Part shown: positions 22,690 through 35,410 of the stretch, one piece after another
Position numbering within the stretch: the stretch's first letter is position 1
Layout: every line of letters begins with the position of its first letter
Source of the DNA: Anaspis maculata
Taxonomy: Eukaryota > Arthropoda > Insecta > Coleoptera > Scraptiidae
Reading direction: 5' to 3'
Assembly: GCA_949128115.1 (NCBI GenBank)
Contig: OX421963.1
Span: 88,173,602-88,237,601, forward strand
Length of the DNA stretch: 64,000 nucleotides
Program-made: the position numbers and the translations under genes
Notes under the pieces: generated by a model
Database searches by the model: none
Told to the model about the DNA's origin: nothing
Seen by the model: only the letters and a program-made list of their open reading frames with translations

Positions 22690-25250
22690 TGCCTTTTGCC
22701 TCAACTTTAATAGCCCATATTGTGCTTTCTTGTTGCTTTTAGAGCTCCAGTGAGTCTTTTTATGCTTTCTTGTATAATTTAGAGCTCTAATGAGCATCAT
22801 TGTATGTATCGTTTTGTGAATTTCGGAGATCTAGTAAGCCCCCTTCTAGTTTTTGTTCGGAGCTGTAAGGTGCCCTCTCACATTTTTCCTCGCTTTCAGA
22901 ACTTTAGTAAGCCTCATTTGAATTTTTTGTCCTGTTGGAAGTTCTACTAAGTTTTTTGTTTAGTGAATGTCGTTTGAAACCCTGCTGACCCTCTTTGCCG
23001 GATCCCAGTGATTCCCATTTTGCGTTTTTGTGGTGTTCGAAGCCCTATTGGATCCTTTTCTTTCTTCACTGTCATCTGTAGTCTTGCCAAACTCCCGTTA
23101 GGTCCTCTCCTGTCTAAATTTGTTATTTGGAGCTTTAAAAAGACTGTTATTAGGCTTTCAGAATTCAGTAAGCCCCCTCTAGCCTTCTCATGGTATTCAG
23201 AGCCCATTGGACACCCTTGTACCTTATTGGGTTACTAGTAGCACTATTCAATTCCTTTTCTCCTCCAATGTTGTTAAGGGCTCCCTCCATTGAGTCCCCT
23301 TGCATTTTTCTATGGTTTTCGGCGATTTAATAAGCAACCCTGTGCCTTCATATGCTATTCGAAGCCCTATTGGCCCCCTTGTGATCTCATCCGTTGTTTG
23401 TAGATCTATCAAGCTCCCTTGTGTTTAATGGCTTTCAGACTTCCACTACTCCACTAGCCCCCATTTTGCCCTCTTATGTTATCAAGAATCCCATTGGCCC
23501 CCTTCCCATTGGTGCCTTATTGCGTTGTTAGAAGCCATACTGGGCCTTTTTGTTTTGTTATTGTTTTTTGAAGCCCTGCAAAACCCCCTTCCATTTTTTC
23601 GTAGCTTCGAGAACTGTAGTAGCAACCTTGTGGTGCCTTCATCTGTTACTCGGAGCACTAGCAGGCTCTCTTATGTTCTCATCTGTCGTTTGGAACTCTA
23701 ATAAGCTCCCCTATGTTTTATTATGGCTTTTAGAACTGAAGTAGGCCTTATTTTGCCGTAATCTTGTGTTATCCAGAGCCTCAGTGCCCTCCTTGTGCCT
23801 TATTGCGATGTAAAAAGAAAGCCCTAATGACCTCCTTGCTTCGTAAATGTCCTTTGAAGCCCTGCTGAACTCCTTTGCATTGTTTCCGGAACTTTCAGAG
23901 CTTAAGTAAGCAGTCATTTGCCTTCACGTGTTAATCCGAGCCCCATAGTGCCCCATTTCGGTCTTCATCTGTCGATTGGAGCTCTGATAAGTGATAAGCT
24001 CCCTTTGCCGCCCTTGGCCTTGCCTAAGCCAATTTAATTGCCGGACACTTATTAATAACTTTATTAGGAAACCCAGGACCAATACTTTCAATTTACATAA
24101 TTAATTTATTGATGATTGTTCAATTATTATTAATTTTACTTGAATCAGCTGTTTTTATTATTCAATCCTAACGCTTACAGGATTTCAATAGGCCCCATTT
24201 CACCTTTTTGTGTTATCCAGAGCCCCACTACTGTGCTCCCTTGTGCCTTACTGCACTTGTCAAGCCTTGCTGGGCCCCCATGTTTGATAAATGTTTTTTG
24301 AAGCCACACTGAGCCTTTTGAATTTTTCGAGGAATTTTTCTGGGGCTTCCAGAGTTTTAGTAAGCAACCCTGTGGGTAATTTATCAAGCATCCTTGTGCC
24401 TTTATGTAGTATTCCGAGCCCTATCGGGCTTCCTTGTGTCCTTATCTGTCGTTTATTATTAGAGCTCTGATGAGCCTCCCATGCTCTGTTGTGGCTTTCA
24501 GAATTCCAGTGGGCTCTATTTTGCCTTCTTGTGTTATTTTGGGCCACATTGGCCCCCTTCTGCTTTATTCGGTTTTTAGAAGCCCTACTGAGCCCTTATA
24601 TCTTGTAAATGTCTATTGAAGCTCTGTTGAGCCCCTTGAATTTTTCCCGGAGCTTCCAAATCTCCAGTAACCGCGTCTCTCAACCGCGTTGGGCGATTTA
24701 TTAAGCAACCTTAACCGTGTGCCTTATTTACTCGGAGCACTATTGGGACCCTTGGCATCTTCCCCTGGCGTTTTAAGTTCTGATAAGCTGTTCTATGCTT
24801 TCTAATGGCTTGCAGATTTCCAGTAGGCACTATTTTGTCTTCTTCTGTTATCTAGAACCCCATTGGCCCTCATGCCTTATTCCGTTGTTAGTTATAGGTA
24901 CAAGCTATGCTGAATTGCTGAGCCTCATTGTCTCGCAAATGTCTTTTGAAGTCCGGTTGAACCCCCTTGCATTTTCTTGACGCTTCCAAATCTCTAGTAA
25001 GCAACCGCGGTGGGCAATTCAATGAACAACCTTGTGACTTAGTGTGATATCTGGAGCCCCATCGGACCCCTTCTTGTCCTCATTCTGTCGTTTGGAGCTC
25101 TGATAAGCTTCCCTATGCTTTTTTATGATTTTTAGTGCTCCAGTAGGCCCCATTGTGCCTACTTATCTTATCTAGAGCCCTTCTGCCCCCATTGTGCCTA
25201 ATTATGTTGTAGAAGTCTTGCCATGTTTCACTATTTGCTCTGTACATTCC
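22690..25250. repeat. Degenerate ~2.5 kb array of GGAGCTCTAATAAGC-type units
   Basis: The phrases GAGCCCTATTGGCCCCCTTG, TTGGAGCTCTGATAAGCTCC, TTATGGCTTTCAGA, CCAGTAGGCCCCATTTTGCC and TTTGAAGCCCTGCTGA recur in similar order dozens of times. Phrase spacing is about 50-60 bp, with larger composite units of a few hundred bp. Divergence between copies is high. Many open frames on both strands are by-products. The array is interrupted at about 24016-24171 by a mitochondrial fragment. Confidence 0.75.
24016..24171 (+). pseudogene. atp6: Nuclear mitochondrial DNA insert (atp6 fragment)
   Basis: From codon AAT at 24031 to 24168 the plus strand is open for 46 codons and reads NLIAGHLLITLLGNPGP, then LSIYIINLL, then LLILLESAVFIIQS. 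This is the C-terminal part of ATP synthase F0 subunit a, whose insect form has ANLIAGHLL, LLGNTGP, LLLLESAV and IIQSYVF in the same order. The arginine-bearing segment just upstream (CGCCTTGCC) fits RL-x-A. Local AT richness contrasts with the GC-richer array on both sides. The array resumes after 24171, so the fragment is inserted and not a contig join. It lacks the start, the essential N-terminal helices and the last residues. Confidence 0.85.
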
Positions 25251-27679
25251 GCTCCCTGGTTTTACCCCCCAAGCTTAGGTCCCAGTTTTGTTCGCCCTAA
25301 ACAATACTGGAGATCTTGCTTGTTGCCTTCTAATCCCAGATCCCATTTTGCTAGACACAAACAGCCCCCATACCCAAGGACCTCGCCTCCTGTGTTGTCA
25401 TAACACCTATATTGAGAGCACTCACATTTTCTCACCTTACCAGCATTCTCCTGTATTTTACAATGAACTTAATAGTCTATTTATTCCATTGTTTTATTAC
25501 AAATCATTATTGGGAGCTCCAAATGTGTCAAGAGCTCTCACACTACCCACTTTCTATTATTGTAGTAGATACCTACTCAGAAATACAAAATGGGGGTAGA
25601 AAATTTACACGAATTACGATACCTATGTAGAAGGGATTCTGTCGAAAATTTTTGGAACGGCCCTATCCCTATGTCAAAATCATGTCAAAATCATTATCAT
25701 TCCTTCCTGACGTTTGTTGGTTACCTGGTCGTAAGTATGGCAACTTTGTCGGGCAACTGTCTTGTCTAGACGGCAGCACTACAGGCAAGCAACTGAAACA
25801 TCAAAGCAGCCTCTCGTCCCGAAGTCAGCTAGCTATTCCGCGCTTTGAGATATCTATCTCGCTGCCGGGATTGAACGAGAAAGGTAAAACGAAGGAAATA
25901 GAAATTTACGGCAGTTTTTGTTTGCGGAAACGCGAAATTACGACCCCCCGCGCGTAAATTTCAATGACGATATCCGCACACCACATCCCAGGTATTTACC
26001 GAAAGGCGGTGTCGCGCAAGCATCGGAAGCAGCGAGGAGGTTGAGTGCTGAAAGTGGCTCTTCCGAGGAATACGAGGTCTTCTGCTGGCGCGCGGGCTGT
26101 CGTCCGGATGATGTGTATCGGAAAGTGCATGAATAATTCAGACGGGTGTTTGAATTGGACTCGAGTTGCTGCCGCGGCTCTTCGTGTTCTTGGCTCTGCC
26201 AGAGCTGCCGCCGCCGCTTTCTCTGCTATTGACAGTGCGTGCGAGGGTACGCCAATCGCATGTCGACTCCTCTGCAATAATGCGCCGACACATCACCTCT
26301 CGGTAGTTCTTGGGGCCTTGCAACCAAGATCCAATTGATGACCCCAGAAGAACGCGTCAACCGCAGACAGACAATGCCGAAATGTATCAACCCCAGGGGC
26401 TTTCGCGAACGTTACAACCTCCCCCCGATCTTTTCGCGCGCGTCCATAAGACACGCAATCGATACGAAGAGCTCGGTGCTCCCCCAACACTTGGAATTTT
26501 AACTTTGAACCGTAAAATTCTCCGTATAAACTTGCGGCAGGGGGGAAAAGCGGATTTGAAATTGATTATAACTAAAACACAATGCCAAAACGAAAGCTTT
26601 ACGAGGTGGTGCCAGTATTAACTGGTTATAAGCTATGCGGGTGAGCACCATGCACTTTCAATCATCGAATGGCTGAAAAAAAAAACCATTCGGGTGCAAT
26701 TTACGAAGCCACGCCGGTAGAAAATCCGCTTTCACTGCACAAAACGAATTACCATGTGCAATTTGGGCCGAAATAACCCCAAAGGGAGGCGGCCCTAAGG
26801 CGCGCTCCTCGAGCACAAAACGAGCATTGAGGTAACCGGATGTGTTCGGCTATAAATTAGACCGACTCGGTCTGTTATTACGTCTTCGTTCTCGTCGTCG
26901 TCGTCTTGGGTTTGCCTTGGCGAATTCGCTACCGGTTCACGCACCCTCTCACACTGTACTTCTTTGTGAACTCGCATAATAGGGAGGACTCGAGCGTCTT
27001 GTGTACGGAATGGAACCTCGCAGGGATTAGAAGACGCTGCAGGGAGCTCCTCCGGTGCTCCACCTACGAAAGCTCTCTTTCATAAATAATCCGCTTTCTG
27101 GTAGTAAAATCCTCAAAACTTTGTAAATAAGCAGTGCCATTTTACATCCGTAATAACTGAATAAATACTACCTACACCTACTGATCTGTAGTTTTCCCAT
27201 GCGACTCGTTTTTTTTTGTGATTTCCGGAAAATACCGCTTCGTTGCTGAGATGTCTTTGATCATGATGCTGATGCTGCTATAGGACCATCGCTGCCTAAG
27301 CTGATGCCCTTTGCCAGAAAGTTATGCTCTTTTTGGAACTTCCCAAACCAAACTTGTGGTTTTAACAGTCATCAATCATGCAGAATGGGAACATCGATAA
27401 AACGACAATAGGTATGAAGAAGTCTCTTATAAGTGATTTCCTGCCGACCAATTCACTGTTCTCTTGCAAGTGCTTGCCGCTGTCAGGAGCTTGAGCGCTT
27501 GCTGGATTTCCGAATCGAACAAGATCTTCTCATGGCGCTGAAACCATAAATTCGGTGGCGTCTCTGAGTAAAACAATTGACCAGCAGTCTCTCCGGCAAG
27601 CTACGCCGGTCACTCCCACGTAAAAAGGCAGCGTTCAGCCCTGGAGGTAGTGTGACTCGAACAGCTTTGGACAGGTTGA
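25251..27679. other. Non-coding; 25.9-27.0 kb is a GC-richer island
   Basis: 25.25-25.65 kb is a short unrecognised remainder of the array. A 14-base repeat of ATGTCAAAATC occurs near 25670-25690. 25.9-27.0 kb is mixed, GC-richer sequence with GCCGCC/GCGCGC words, giving alanine-rich overlapping frames on both strands (26045-26338 plus, 25996-26277 minus). These look like composition effects. It may be an intronic or regulatory island. Confidence 0.35.
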
Positions 27680-29759
27680 CTAGTGCTGGTAAAAACCGGG
27701 AAAGATGAAAACCGGGATATCGGCTTTGTCAAATACCGGTTTCAAGACAATTTTGACTTGTAAAAAACGAAAAGCTCTTACTTCAATCTGGAATTTTCGA
27801 CTTCAAACACAAAAAATTGTGACTTGAAACGCGAAAAATCTCTACTTCAAACCCGTTCAACTCCGACTTTCATTTGGAAATCTCGGATTGGAACACGAAA
27901 AACTCCGACTTCCAACTTCGACTTGAAAAAACGACAAAAAACTACGACTTTTATTGCAAAAATTTGATTATAAATACAAAGGACTTCGACTTTAAACAGG
28001 GAAATGCCTCTGCAAAGAATGCCTCTGTTTGGGAAACGCCCAAACAAAAAACTTCGACTTCAATTCCCAAATTTCAAAAATCCAATCCAATCCAATTCCA
28101 ATCTCGGATTGGAACACAAAAAACTCCGACTTTCAACTTGAAACTTTGACTTGAGAAACGACAAACAACTATGACTTTGATTGCGAAAATTTTATCATAA
28201 ATACAAACTTCGACTTCGACTTCAAACAGGGAAATTCTACCCTAAACAAAAACCTTCGACTTCAATTCCCAAATTTCAACTTCAGACGCAAAAGCCTTCG
28301 ACTTAATCTCAAAAATCTGACTTTGAATGCGAACAACTTGACCTTGGTCTCGATATGCAGACTTCAAACAAAAACTTTCGACTTTGATCTGGAAACTTTG
28401 ACGACTTCGAACATGAAATCTGGACTTTGAATACGAGAAACTCCGACTTTCGACTTGAAGTTTTGACTTCAAGAAAAGACCAACAACTTTGTCTTATTTT
28501 GCGAAAACTGAGACTCAAAACGTGAGACTTAAAACAGAAAACTTCGAGTTCAAACATGAAAATTCTACTCAAACAAAAAAAAACTTCATTTTCAAAAGCC
28601 TTCGACTTTGATCTCAAAATTCTGACTCGATAAACTTGACCCTGATATCGATATTTTGACTTCAAACACGAAATCTCGACTTGAAACAAGAAAAGTTGAG
28701 CTCTAGTCCGACTCTTGGACTCAACTTCGACTCTTCAAGTCTCGAAAATTTGAACTAAACCACGAAATGTTGACTTTCAAAAAGTTTGACTTTTGACACG
28801 GAAAATCAAACACGAAAACTTCGACTGAAGTTTTTTCGACATTTTTTTGGAATCATTTAAAAAAAATTTTCGAATCATTTTGACATCCAAATCCTTGAAA
28901 TATGAATAATCTGACGTTTCTGAATTTTTTGACATTTTTAAATGCATTCTGGGAGTTTTGGAGCTTTTTCAACATTTCTGAAACATTTTAGAATTTTTTT
29001 GCACTTTTTTGGCTTTTCAATCATTTTAAATTTTTTGAAACTATTTAGACATTTTGTGGAACAATTTCGACCCTTTGGTATCAGTTTGACATTTTTTAGA
29101 ATTTTTTAACATTTTTGGAATTACTGTGACATTTTCGGAATGATTTCGGCATTTTTGGGATTATTTTGACATATTTTGAATTCAATTGAAGAAAAATTGG
29201 AATCATTCTGACATTTTTGGAATAATTTTGCGAGTTTTCGATCATTCAGAAATCCAAATTCGAATCAATTTGACAACTCGTTTGACAACTATTTTGACAT
29301 TTCTGGAATTATTTCGGCATGTTCAAAATTATTTTGACTTTTCTACCTATTTTGACTGTTTTTGAGATAATTGACATTTTGCGGAATTATTTAGGCAGTT
29401 TTTGGAATTATTGTTCCATTTTTCAATAATTTTGACATTTTTTTGAATTGCTTTGACATTTGTGGGATCAATGTTGTATTTTTTTGATTAATTTTGACAT
29501 TTTTGTAGTTTGTTTGACATTGTTTAAAATAATTTCGACATTTTTGTAGTTATTGTGATGTTTTTCATTTATATTGTTATTTTGGAATTATCTTGACATA
29601 TTAAATTATTTAATCATTGTGATATTGAAATTCGAAAGCAATATCAGTTATTTGACAATTATTTCGACATTTAATTGAGGCTAGCGTCAAGTTAGCATCG
29701 TGCTATTGCTACCAACACATTTATTTTCTCCATATCTTGCTCTAATGAAAAAAGCTTTA

Positions 29760-29945
29760 AAATTGATTATAGGTACCTACTACAAAGTTGCAGGAGATCT
29801 TGTTGTATTTCGTGGAGCGAAGCCGAGGTGCAAAGCACCGAGGAATACACCCAGGAAAAGGCGACTAACGAATTGAAAAGCATAACATCGTTAATGGCTA
29901 CAAAATATGAGCGAAGCACCGAGTATAGAGTAATAGGAGGCATTT
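29760..29945 (-). repeat. Fragment of the CGAGGTGC-hairpin family inside the array
   Basis: GAAGCCGAGGTGCAAAGCACCGAGG near 29819-29843 and GAGCGAAGCACCGAGTATAG near 29909 match, in reverse, the hairpin of the 36-kb tandem repeat. Sequence on both sides is the TTTTGACATTTTTGG array, so this is an insertion or a captured piece. Confidence 0.6.
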
Positions 29946-30528
29946 TTGGAAACATTCTGACATTATAAGATCATTTCAACTTTTTTTTTTCAATATTTGG
30001 ACATACTTTGATCATTGACATCATTTATATGACACATCACATCATCATCATCATTGACTTTTTTTTAATTAACAGCATTTTCAGAGTTATTTTGACACGT
30101 TTGAAATCGTTTTGCTAGTTTTGGAGTTATTTTAGGATTTTTCCAACAATTATGTCATTGAACACGGGGAAATTTGATTTGATCTCGAACTTCAAATCCA
30201 AAACGCTTCACTTTTATCTTGAATTTTTGACTCCGAATTCAAAAAAGTTCGACTTGTCCTTGAGCATGAAATTTCAAGTTCAAACATGAAAATTTTACTT
30301 CAAGCAATAAAACTTTGACTTTTACCTCGAAATTTCGACTTCATCAACACGAAACACTGCGACTTTATACTCGAAAACTCGATTTGAGCCAAGAGGTATC
30401 GCCTGACACACTAAAAACTACGATTTTTAACGAAAAAATCCGACTTCAAACACGAAAAATTTCGATTTTCAGCACAAAGAACTTGACTTCAAAATAGTGA
30501 CTTCAAGCATGACAGTCTTCGATTTCAA

Positions 30529-30802
30529 CTAGTGCTGGCGGAAACCGGGGAAAATAAAAACCGGTATTAGAAGCCGACTTCAAAAATCGGCGTTGAAAAC
30601 CGCTGCAAAAACCGATTTTGAAAGCCGGATCCAAATACCGACTCCGAAAGCCGGTGCGAAAAACCGGTCTCGAAAGCCGGCTCTGCAAGCCGGTTTTCAG
30701 CTCATCATTAAAAGCGCGGTTTTCGGAGTCGGTTTTCGGGGCCGATTTTTGGACCCAATTTTCGGAGCCGGCTTTCAAAACCGATTCGGTTGCCGGCACT
30801 AG
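30529..30802. repeat. Self-contained CCGG array with CTAGTGCT ends
   Basis: It starts CTAGTGCTGGCGGAAACCGG and ends GTTGCCGGCACTAG. Between them AAACCG, GAAAGCCGG and GCCGACTCCGAAAG units recur every 12-25 bases. The central part is partly self-complementary: CCGATTTTGAAAGCC against GGTTTTCGGAGTCGG. Confidence 0.75.
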
Positions 30803-33800
30803 ATGTCACAAGCCCTGGACCCTCTTCAAGAACCGTCTCACGAGTACGAATCTCAGGGAAGTATCATTGCTCTCCCTCTCATATTAGTTTTAGTCATTGC
30901 ATATCATAGCTCGCCAGGTAGAGTTATTGTTCAATTAGCCAACGGCCTTCCGCCGTAGTGTTGTTGCTGTTGTTTGAATTAATTATTTTTTTTGCAGTTC
31001 AAAATGCCAATATACCAGAGTCAATTCAATGTGCTGTTGTGTTCCCAAAACCTCTGAACAGCTATGTTTCATGAAATAGCGTTGCATCTCCTTTCAAAGA
31101 TGGCGCTACAAACAAAATACTAATTTTTTTTTTTGGATCTACAATGCGGAACTGCCATAATATTTTGTATTGTTACTGGACGTTTCACTAAAATTGCAAT
31201 ATAACGATTCCAACCTCGCCATAACAGTAGTGTTTGATCGAATACATTAATTAATATTTCAAGTGATTTCGACCGGTACTACAGCCCGCGGTACAAAGGC
31301 AGAGCTGCTCAAATGAAACCGCAGCTAGTCATTATGGAACCTATAACAAAGTGACTATTCAATCAGCTATTACACCCATAAAACGATTTTACGAGGCAAA
31401 TTTCAAACAGCGCAAATTAAATGCATATTGCAACTTCCCGAACTCGTAAAATCGGCAGTATAAGCTCTCGTTCCGACGTATACCTACAGCCTACAGCGTA
31501 TACAGGTCCGCAGGATAAAGGGCCACTCAAAACCGCACACTTCATAAAAGGAACATAGTTTATAAATTATTATGGCAATTTTTCCCGTGTGTATGCATCG
31601 GCGCAGAGGCCGCCCCTCTTGCCGCTTTGGTCCCTATCGAAAAATCCAGCACGGAGCTTTTATCATTATCTTGATTTATCGGCCGGAAAAGCCGATCCGG
31701 TTCGCGTCTGATTGATATCCGATAAAAATAATTCAAGTCTCTGCCAGGTAGATAGAGCCTGAAATTACTTTTCTCCGGCGTTACACGCTCTTTCCCCATC
31801 CCCGTTTTCGTGTGGGGTGTCGAAAATCGATGATCACGCCCGGCGATTAGGTAAACAGCGCCCGGGCAAATTAAAAAAATTTGCAAAGAGGTGCCGCGGC
31901 TTTGATCCTCTTCTCGTTTTTCTCTCCTCCACATGCATATTTCAACTTGCTTGCGATCTCTACTAAAAAAAAAAACGAGACTAAAAATAAAGGATGAGGG
32001 GGAACACTGGGATAATACAGATTGGGAAACGCTGCCTATAATTAAATTTGGTTATAGCTGTCGCTGCCGTCGAGGGTTGAAGGCTGAGGGTTGGAGACTT
32101 GAAGAAATAACGAGAAACGAACTTTGGTTCCGAAAGTTTTGAATTCGAAACGCACTATTATCGATCGCGTTCGAAATTCAATCTGAAGAAAGCGATAACG
32201 GCCATGGGAAATGAGAAGGCGATAAGGGGATGGATGGTGGAAGCTTGGAAGCAAATGGACCGTGGATTGGGTTTCATCGCCATTCGGGCCGTATGCGTTG
32301 CATAGCTAGGAGCACGTGTGTAAAATTTTACAAATTGGTATGGACGACCCGGATCGATCACTCCGGATGTATGAGAACGCTCACGAGCCGCATGTATCAG
32401 GTGTCTCATATGCTCAAGAGATTGACGAATTCTCACCACCACTCTATACACACCAGCTTCCAAGAAGGTTTCTGCCAGAGTTTTTCTGCTTCTGTTATGC
32501 GATATGCGATTATAGTTAACGGCACATTTACGATCGTTAACTACTGAAGTGTTACGTGGTGTGCAAATTGCCGTCAAAAAGAAAACCGATTCGATAGGTA
32601 TCGGTTAGCTCAAGCCTAGCCAGGCTCTCTATAATTTGGACCCATATCCCTATCGACTCTAATTCCTATGGAGTTGCCGCGCGCGGAGCCGTTATTCACG
32701 ACATGTTTATGGGCCGGATTGCTCTCCACTCTCTGTACATGGTTAATTACCAGTTCTGGGAAGTAAATCATGATGTGTACAACATGGTATACTACCAGTA
32801 GTTATCTACTTAGAGAGTGTACACTCGGCGCTTTTCAAGCAGCGATCTCCGACCACTGAGCTGAGCACACCAGCGACTAATAGCTGTGATGTCTTGAGAG
32901 CTTTCCGTGGTCCAGGGTCGCCAAAGGTCACCCACCAACCTGGTGCGCTTATGGAACTTCACGCGTCGTTTCCTATACACGTCGTAAAACTCATGACGTA
33001 CAATGTTCCGAGCATTAACTCCGCGGATAAAACAGAAAAACGGACGCGCCAGAACTCCTGCAAACTTTCCGACCATAAGAACTTTGTTCTTTGCAAAGAC
33101 ACCACACAACAACACTGTTTCATCCCCAATTAGTCGCCAGCCAGTTGCATTATTGGATCCAATAAGGACGGGTATTGAATATTAATTTAATATCGTTTAA
33201 GCTTCTGCGATGATGATATAGGGTGGAAAGTTATCTAGCGTGATAAATGCGTTATTAATTACAGAGCCGGCAGCCGGTGGCGATAATAAATGGCGCACGG
33301 GGTAAGGCCATGTAATTACACCCAAAGGATGGGTCACTAATAACGACTTCACCTGCGGCTTGATATAACGCGTCAAAGTCCTGAGATCCCAGGTAACTGC
33401 TCCGCAGGCTGCTGGAAAGCATCGTTACCCTTCAGAGTATACGAGCAAGATAAGCCCCGCAGCCTGATTGCGGTCATCCTCCCACGAGTTCTGGAAGTCT
33501 TCACCTCGTCACGAAACTCACCTGTAACAAAAAACAAAAATTAGAACCACGTCGTATTTCAAGAGAAATTTTCATGACGGTTTTTATACTGCGCACGCAT
33601 TTCTTTCGATTGATTCCCATTAATCCAAATTATGCGAGATCAAAAAGGAAATATTCCGGGCGTCGCGGCGCCTCTCAAAGACGGATATTAATATCAATGG
33701 TTGTGGGGCGCGCTGAAGGGAAGCCGGGGCCTCTCTTCTCTCTACACCTCCAGCTCTCGACATTACCATATTCATGGCCACCTCTGATCGGCGTTCGAGA

Positions 33801-35410
33801 CACGTATTCAGTTGACGGAAACCGCTTGAATTCTTCATGGGTCGCGATTGTTTACGAGGACCTCAACAAATGAGGGTACACACACGAAAGCACTACATCA
33901 CGGATGCTTATGTTTACTCAAACCCTCTCGTCACGACTCGCGAGACGGGACAGTCAATAGCCTCTCAATATTTCAGGTGGATCCGTCTCCCCTTCTGCAA
34001 ACACCGTAATTGGGTTTGTTTCCCCAACTCCGCGGGCGCCCGCGTCTGATTTATTCTTTGTACCGAAACAGTTCTATATTACACGATATGTGTGTGCCAC
34101 TTTGTTGTGGTCACGACAAAGAGCCCTGACAAGAGAGGAAAACTGGGGAACGGCATCGGCAACAAAAGCAAAGGCACAGAACCGATCGCGCGATGTTATC
34201 GAGGATGAGAGGAGGAAATCACGGCGGGAAACTGCCGAATGGGGTGTCGTAGAGCGGGAGTTTTTGTTCGAAGCGGGAAAGTTGTTAACTGGTAATTCTA
34301 TTTCCGCGTGCGGCATCAGGTGCAGGCCCACGCCTGTCCGAAATTCGATTTGGCCTCGATGTTCGTTGTCGGCGGGATGGGAAAGAGCACGATTTTGGCC
34401 TGCGCCCTCTATACGTGAGACAAAGAAAAATGATTGATTCGGAACACGCGCGTTTTGAAAAACTGACGGTGGAAACTTGCTCGAGATTGAAATTTTCGGT
34501 AAGGTCACAACATCTAAGGTTTGGATATTGCATGATAACCGAAAACTTGAAAATAGATCAATGTCCGGGCCCTCGGCCTTCGGCCTCGGGCTTCGCTTTT
34601 GCTGTCTTGCTTGGCCAAGCGGTATGCTGTTACCAGAAAAGATCTTAGCCCTCAATTGGTGAGCCTGAGTCAATTCCACTCTGGGCTGTTTTGGATTCCG
34701 CGTCATGTCAAACCGGCCCATCACGGCAACCGCTGCGTTTCAGTTCCAGTAGCTTTCTGGATATCACCAAGAAGTGTTTTAGTACTGCATAATTGAGTAT
34801 TGTGCTAATAGAAGCCTAAGTAACAACATCATCGAAAAGGGCCCTCGTTTTTATGATGTTTATTTCGTATGTCTTTTTTTAAGTCTAAGTCCTTTTCTTG
34901 ATCGGATTGACTGACGTTTTATTTTATGCAATTGCTGCATAGAATGCCAGTCCATCAAGTGCAGAGAACGTGAAATGTCAACTGATGAGTCTTATGTTGT
35001 CCCAGTCAATTTTTGTATTATGTTATTCCGTGTTTTCAGTTTTGCCACTGCTTTTACAAGTTTTTTAAACAGAGTATTTCATCAAGAACAATGACCAAGT
35101 GTTTTATTAGATAAGAATTATGGATTATCAGATGATTATAAAGGTAGATGAGTTCCCTATTCCCTCTTGGCCTATTTGTTCTTGAGTTGAACACGTAACC
35201 TCGTTCAATTCACATTCAACTGAAGTTTCCATTCACAGAAATAGCCTTAATAGTGGACTAAACTTAGACTAAAACAAGAGACAATAAGAAATTTAAAAGA
35301 GGAATGGATCAGAATAGAAGAACAAAAAGTAGGATTGGGCAAAATAAGGCAGAGAAAAAAATGGAAAATGAGTCAGTGATTTCTGCAGACAGGATATAGG
35401 TAAGGGGTGA
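30803..35410. other. Long repeat-poor island, possible regulatory or intronic DNA
   Basis: 31.3-34.6 kb is mixed-complexity with few repeats. The longest frame is 216 codons at 34074-34724 minus. A 115-codon plus frame (34090-34437) runs through the same bases, neither shows a known domain, and GC-richer DNA lengthens frames by chance, so I do not call either. A GC-rich imperfect hairpin CGGCCTTCGGCCTCGGGCTT is at about 34572. 34.8-35.4 kb is plain AT-rich DNA. Confidence 0.4.
33373..33521 (-). other. Candidate alternative last exon, minus strand
   Basis: On the minus strand TTTTTTGTTACAG (an acceptor-like site) ends at 33522 and is followed by GTGAGTTTCGTGACGAG. In phase 1 the frame reads GEFRDEVKTSRTRG, stays open for 48 codons with balanced codon use, and stops at TGA 33373-33375. 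The same acceptor and first nine bases occur at 11012, where that phase gives GEFHERLWRE and stop. Two similar acceptors with the same opening residues 22.5 kb apart could be alternative terminal exons of one gene. No protein is recognised and this may be chance. Confidence 0.25.

Larger units (their letters stand above)
27680..30802. repeat. Compound degenerate array bounded by CTAGTGCTGG / CCGGCACTAG
   Basis: The block opens at 27680 with CTAGTGCTGGTAAAAACCGG and closes at 30802 with GCCGGCACTAG. Inside are three arrays. One has CTTCGACTTCAAACACGAAA-type units (about 27760-28830, again 30180-30520). One has TTTTGACATTTTTGGAATTA-type units of about 20-30 bp (about 28850-30150). One has CCGG-rich units (30529-30802). 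All are strongly diverged. No protein-coding frame is credible; the 126-codon minus frame at 28309-28689 is a by-product. The matched ends suggest a single mobile or conversion unit. Confidence 0.7.

Noticed and set aside
26045..26338. Alanine-rich 97-codon frame as a possible exon
   Set aside because: GCC/GCT repeats give alanine runs, frames on the other strand are equally open, and no splice context is visible.
34074..34724. 216-codon minus-strand open frame, the longest in the window
   Set aside because: No recognisable domain, a long plus-strand frame through the same bases, and GC-richer local composition make chance openness likely.
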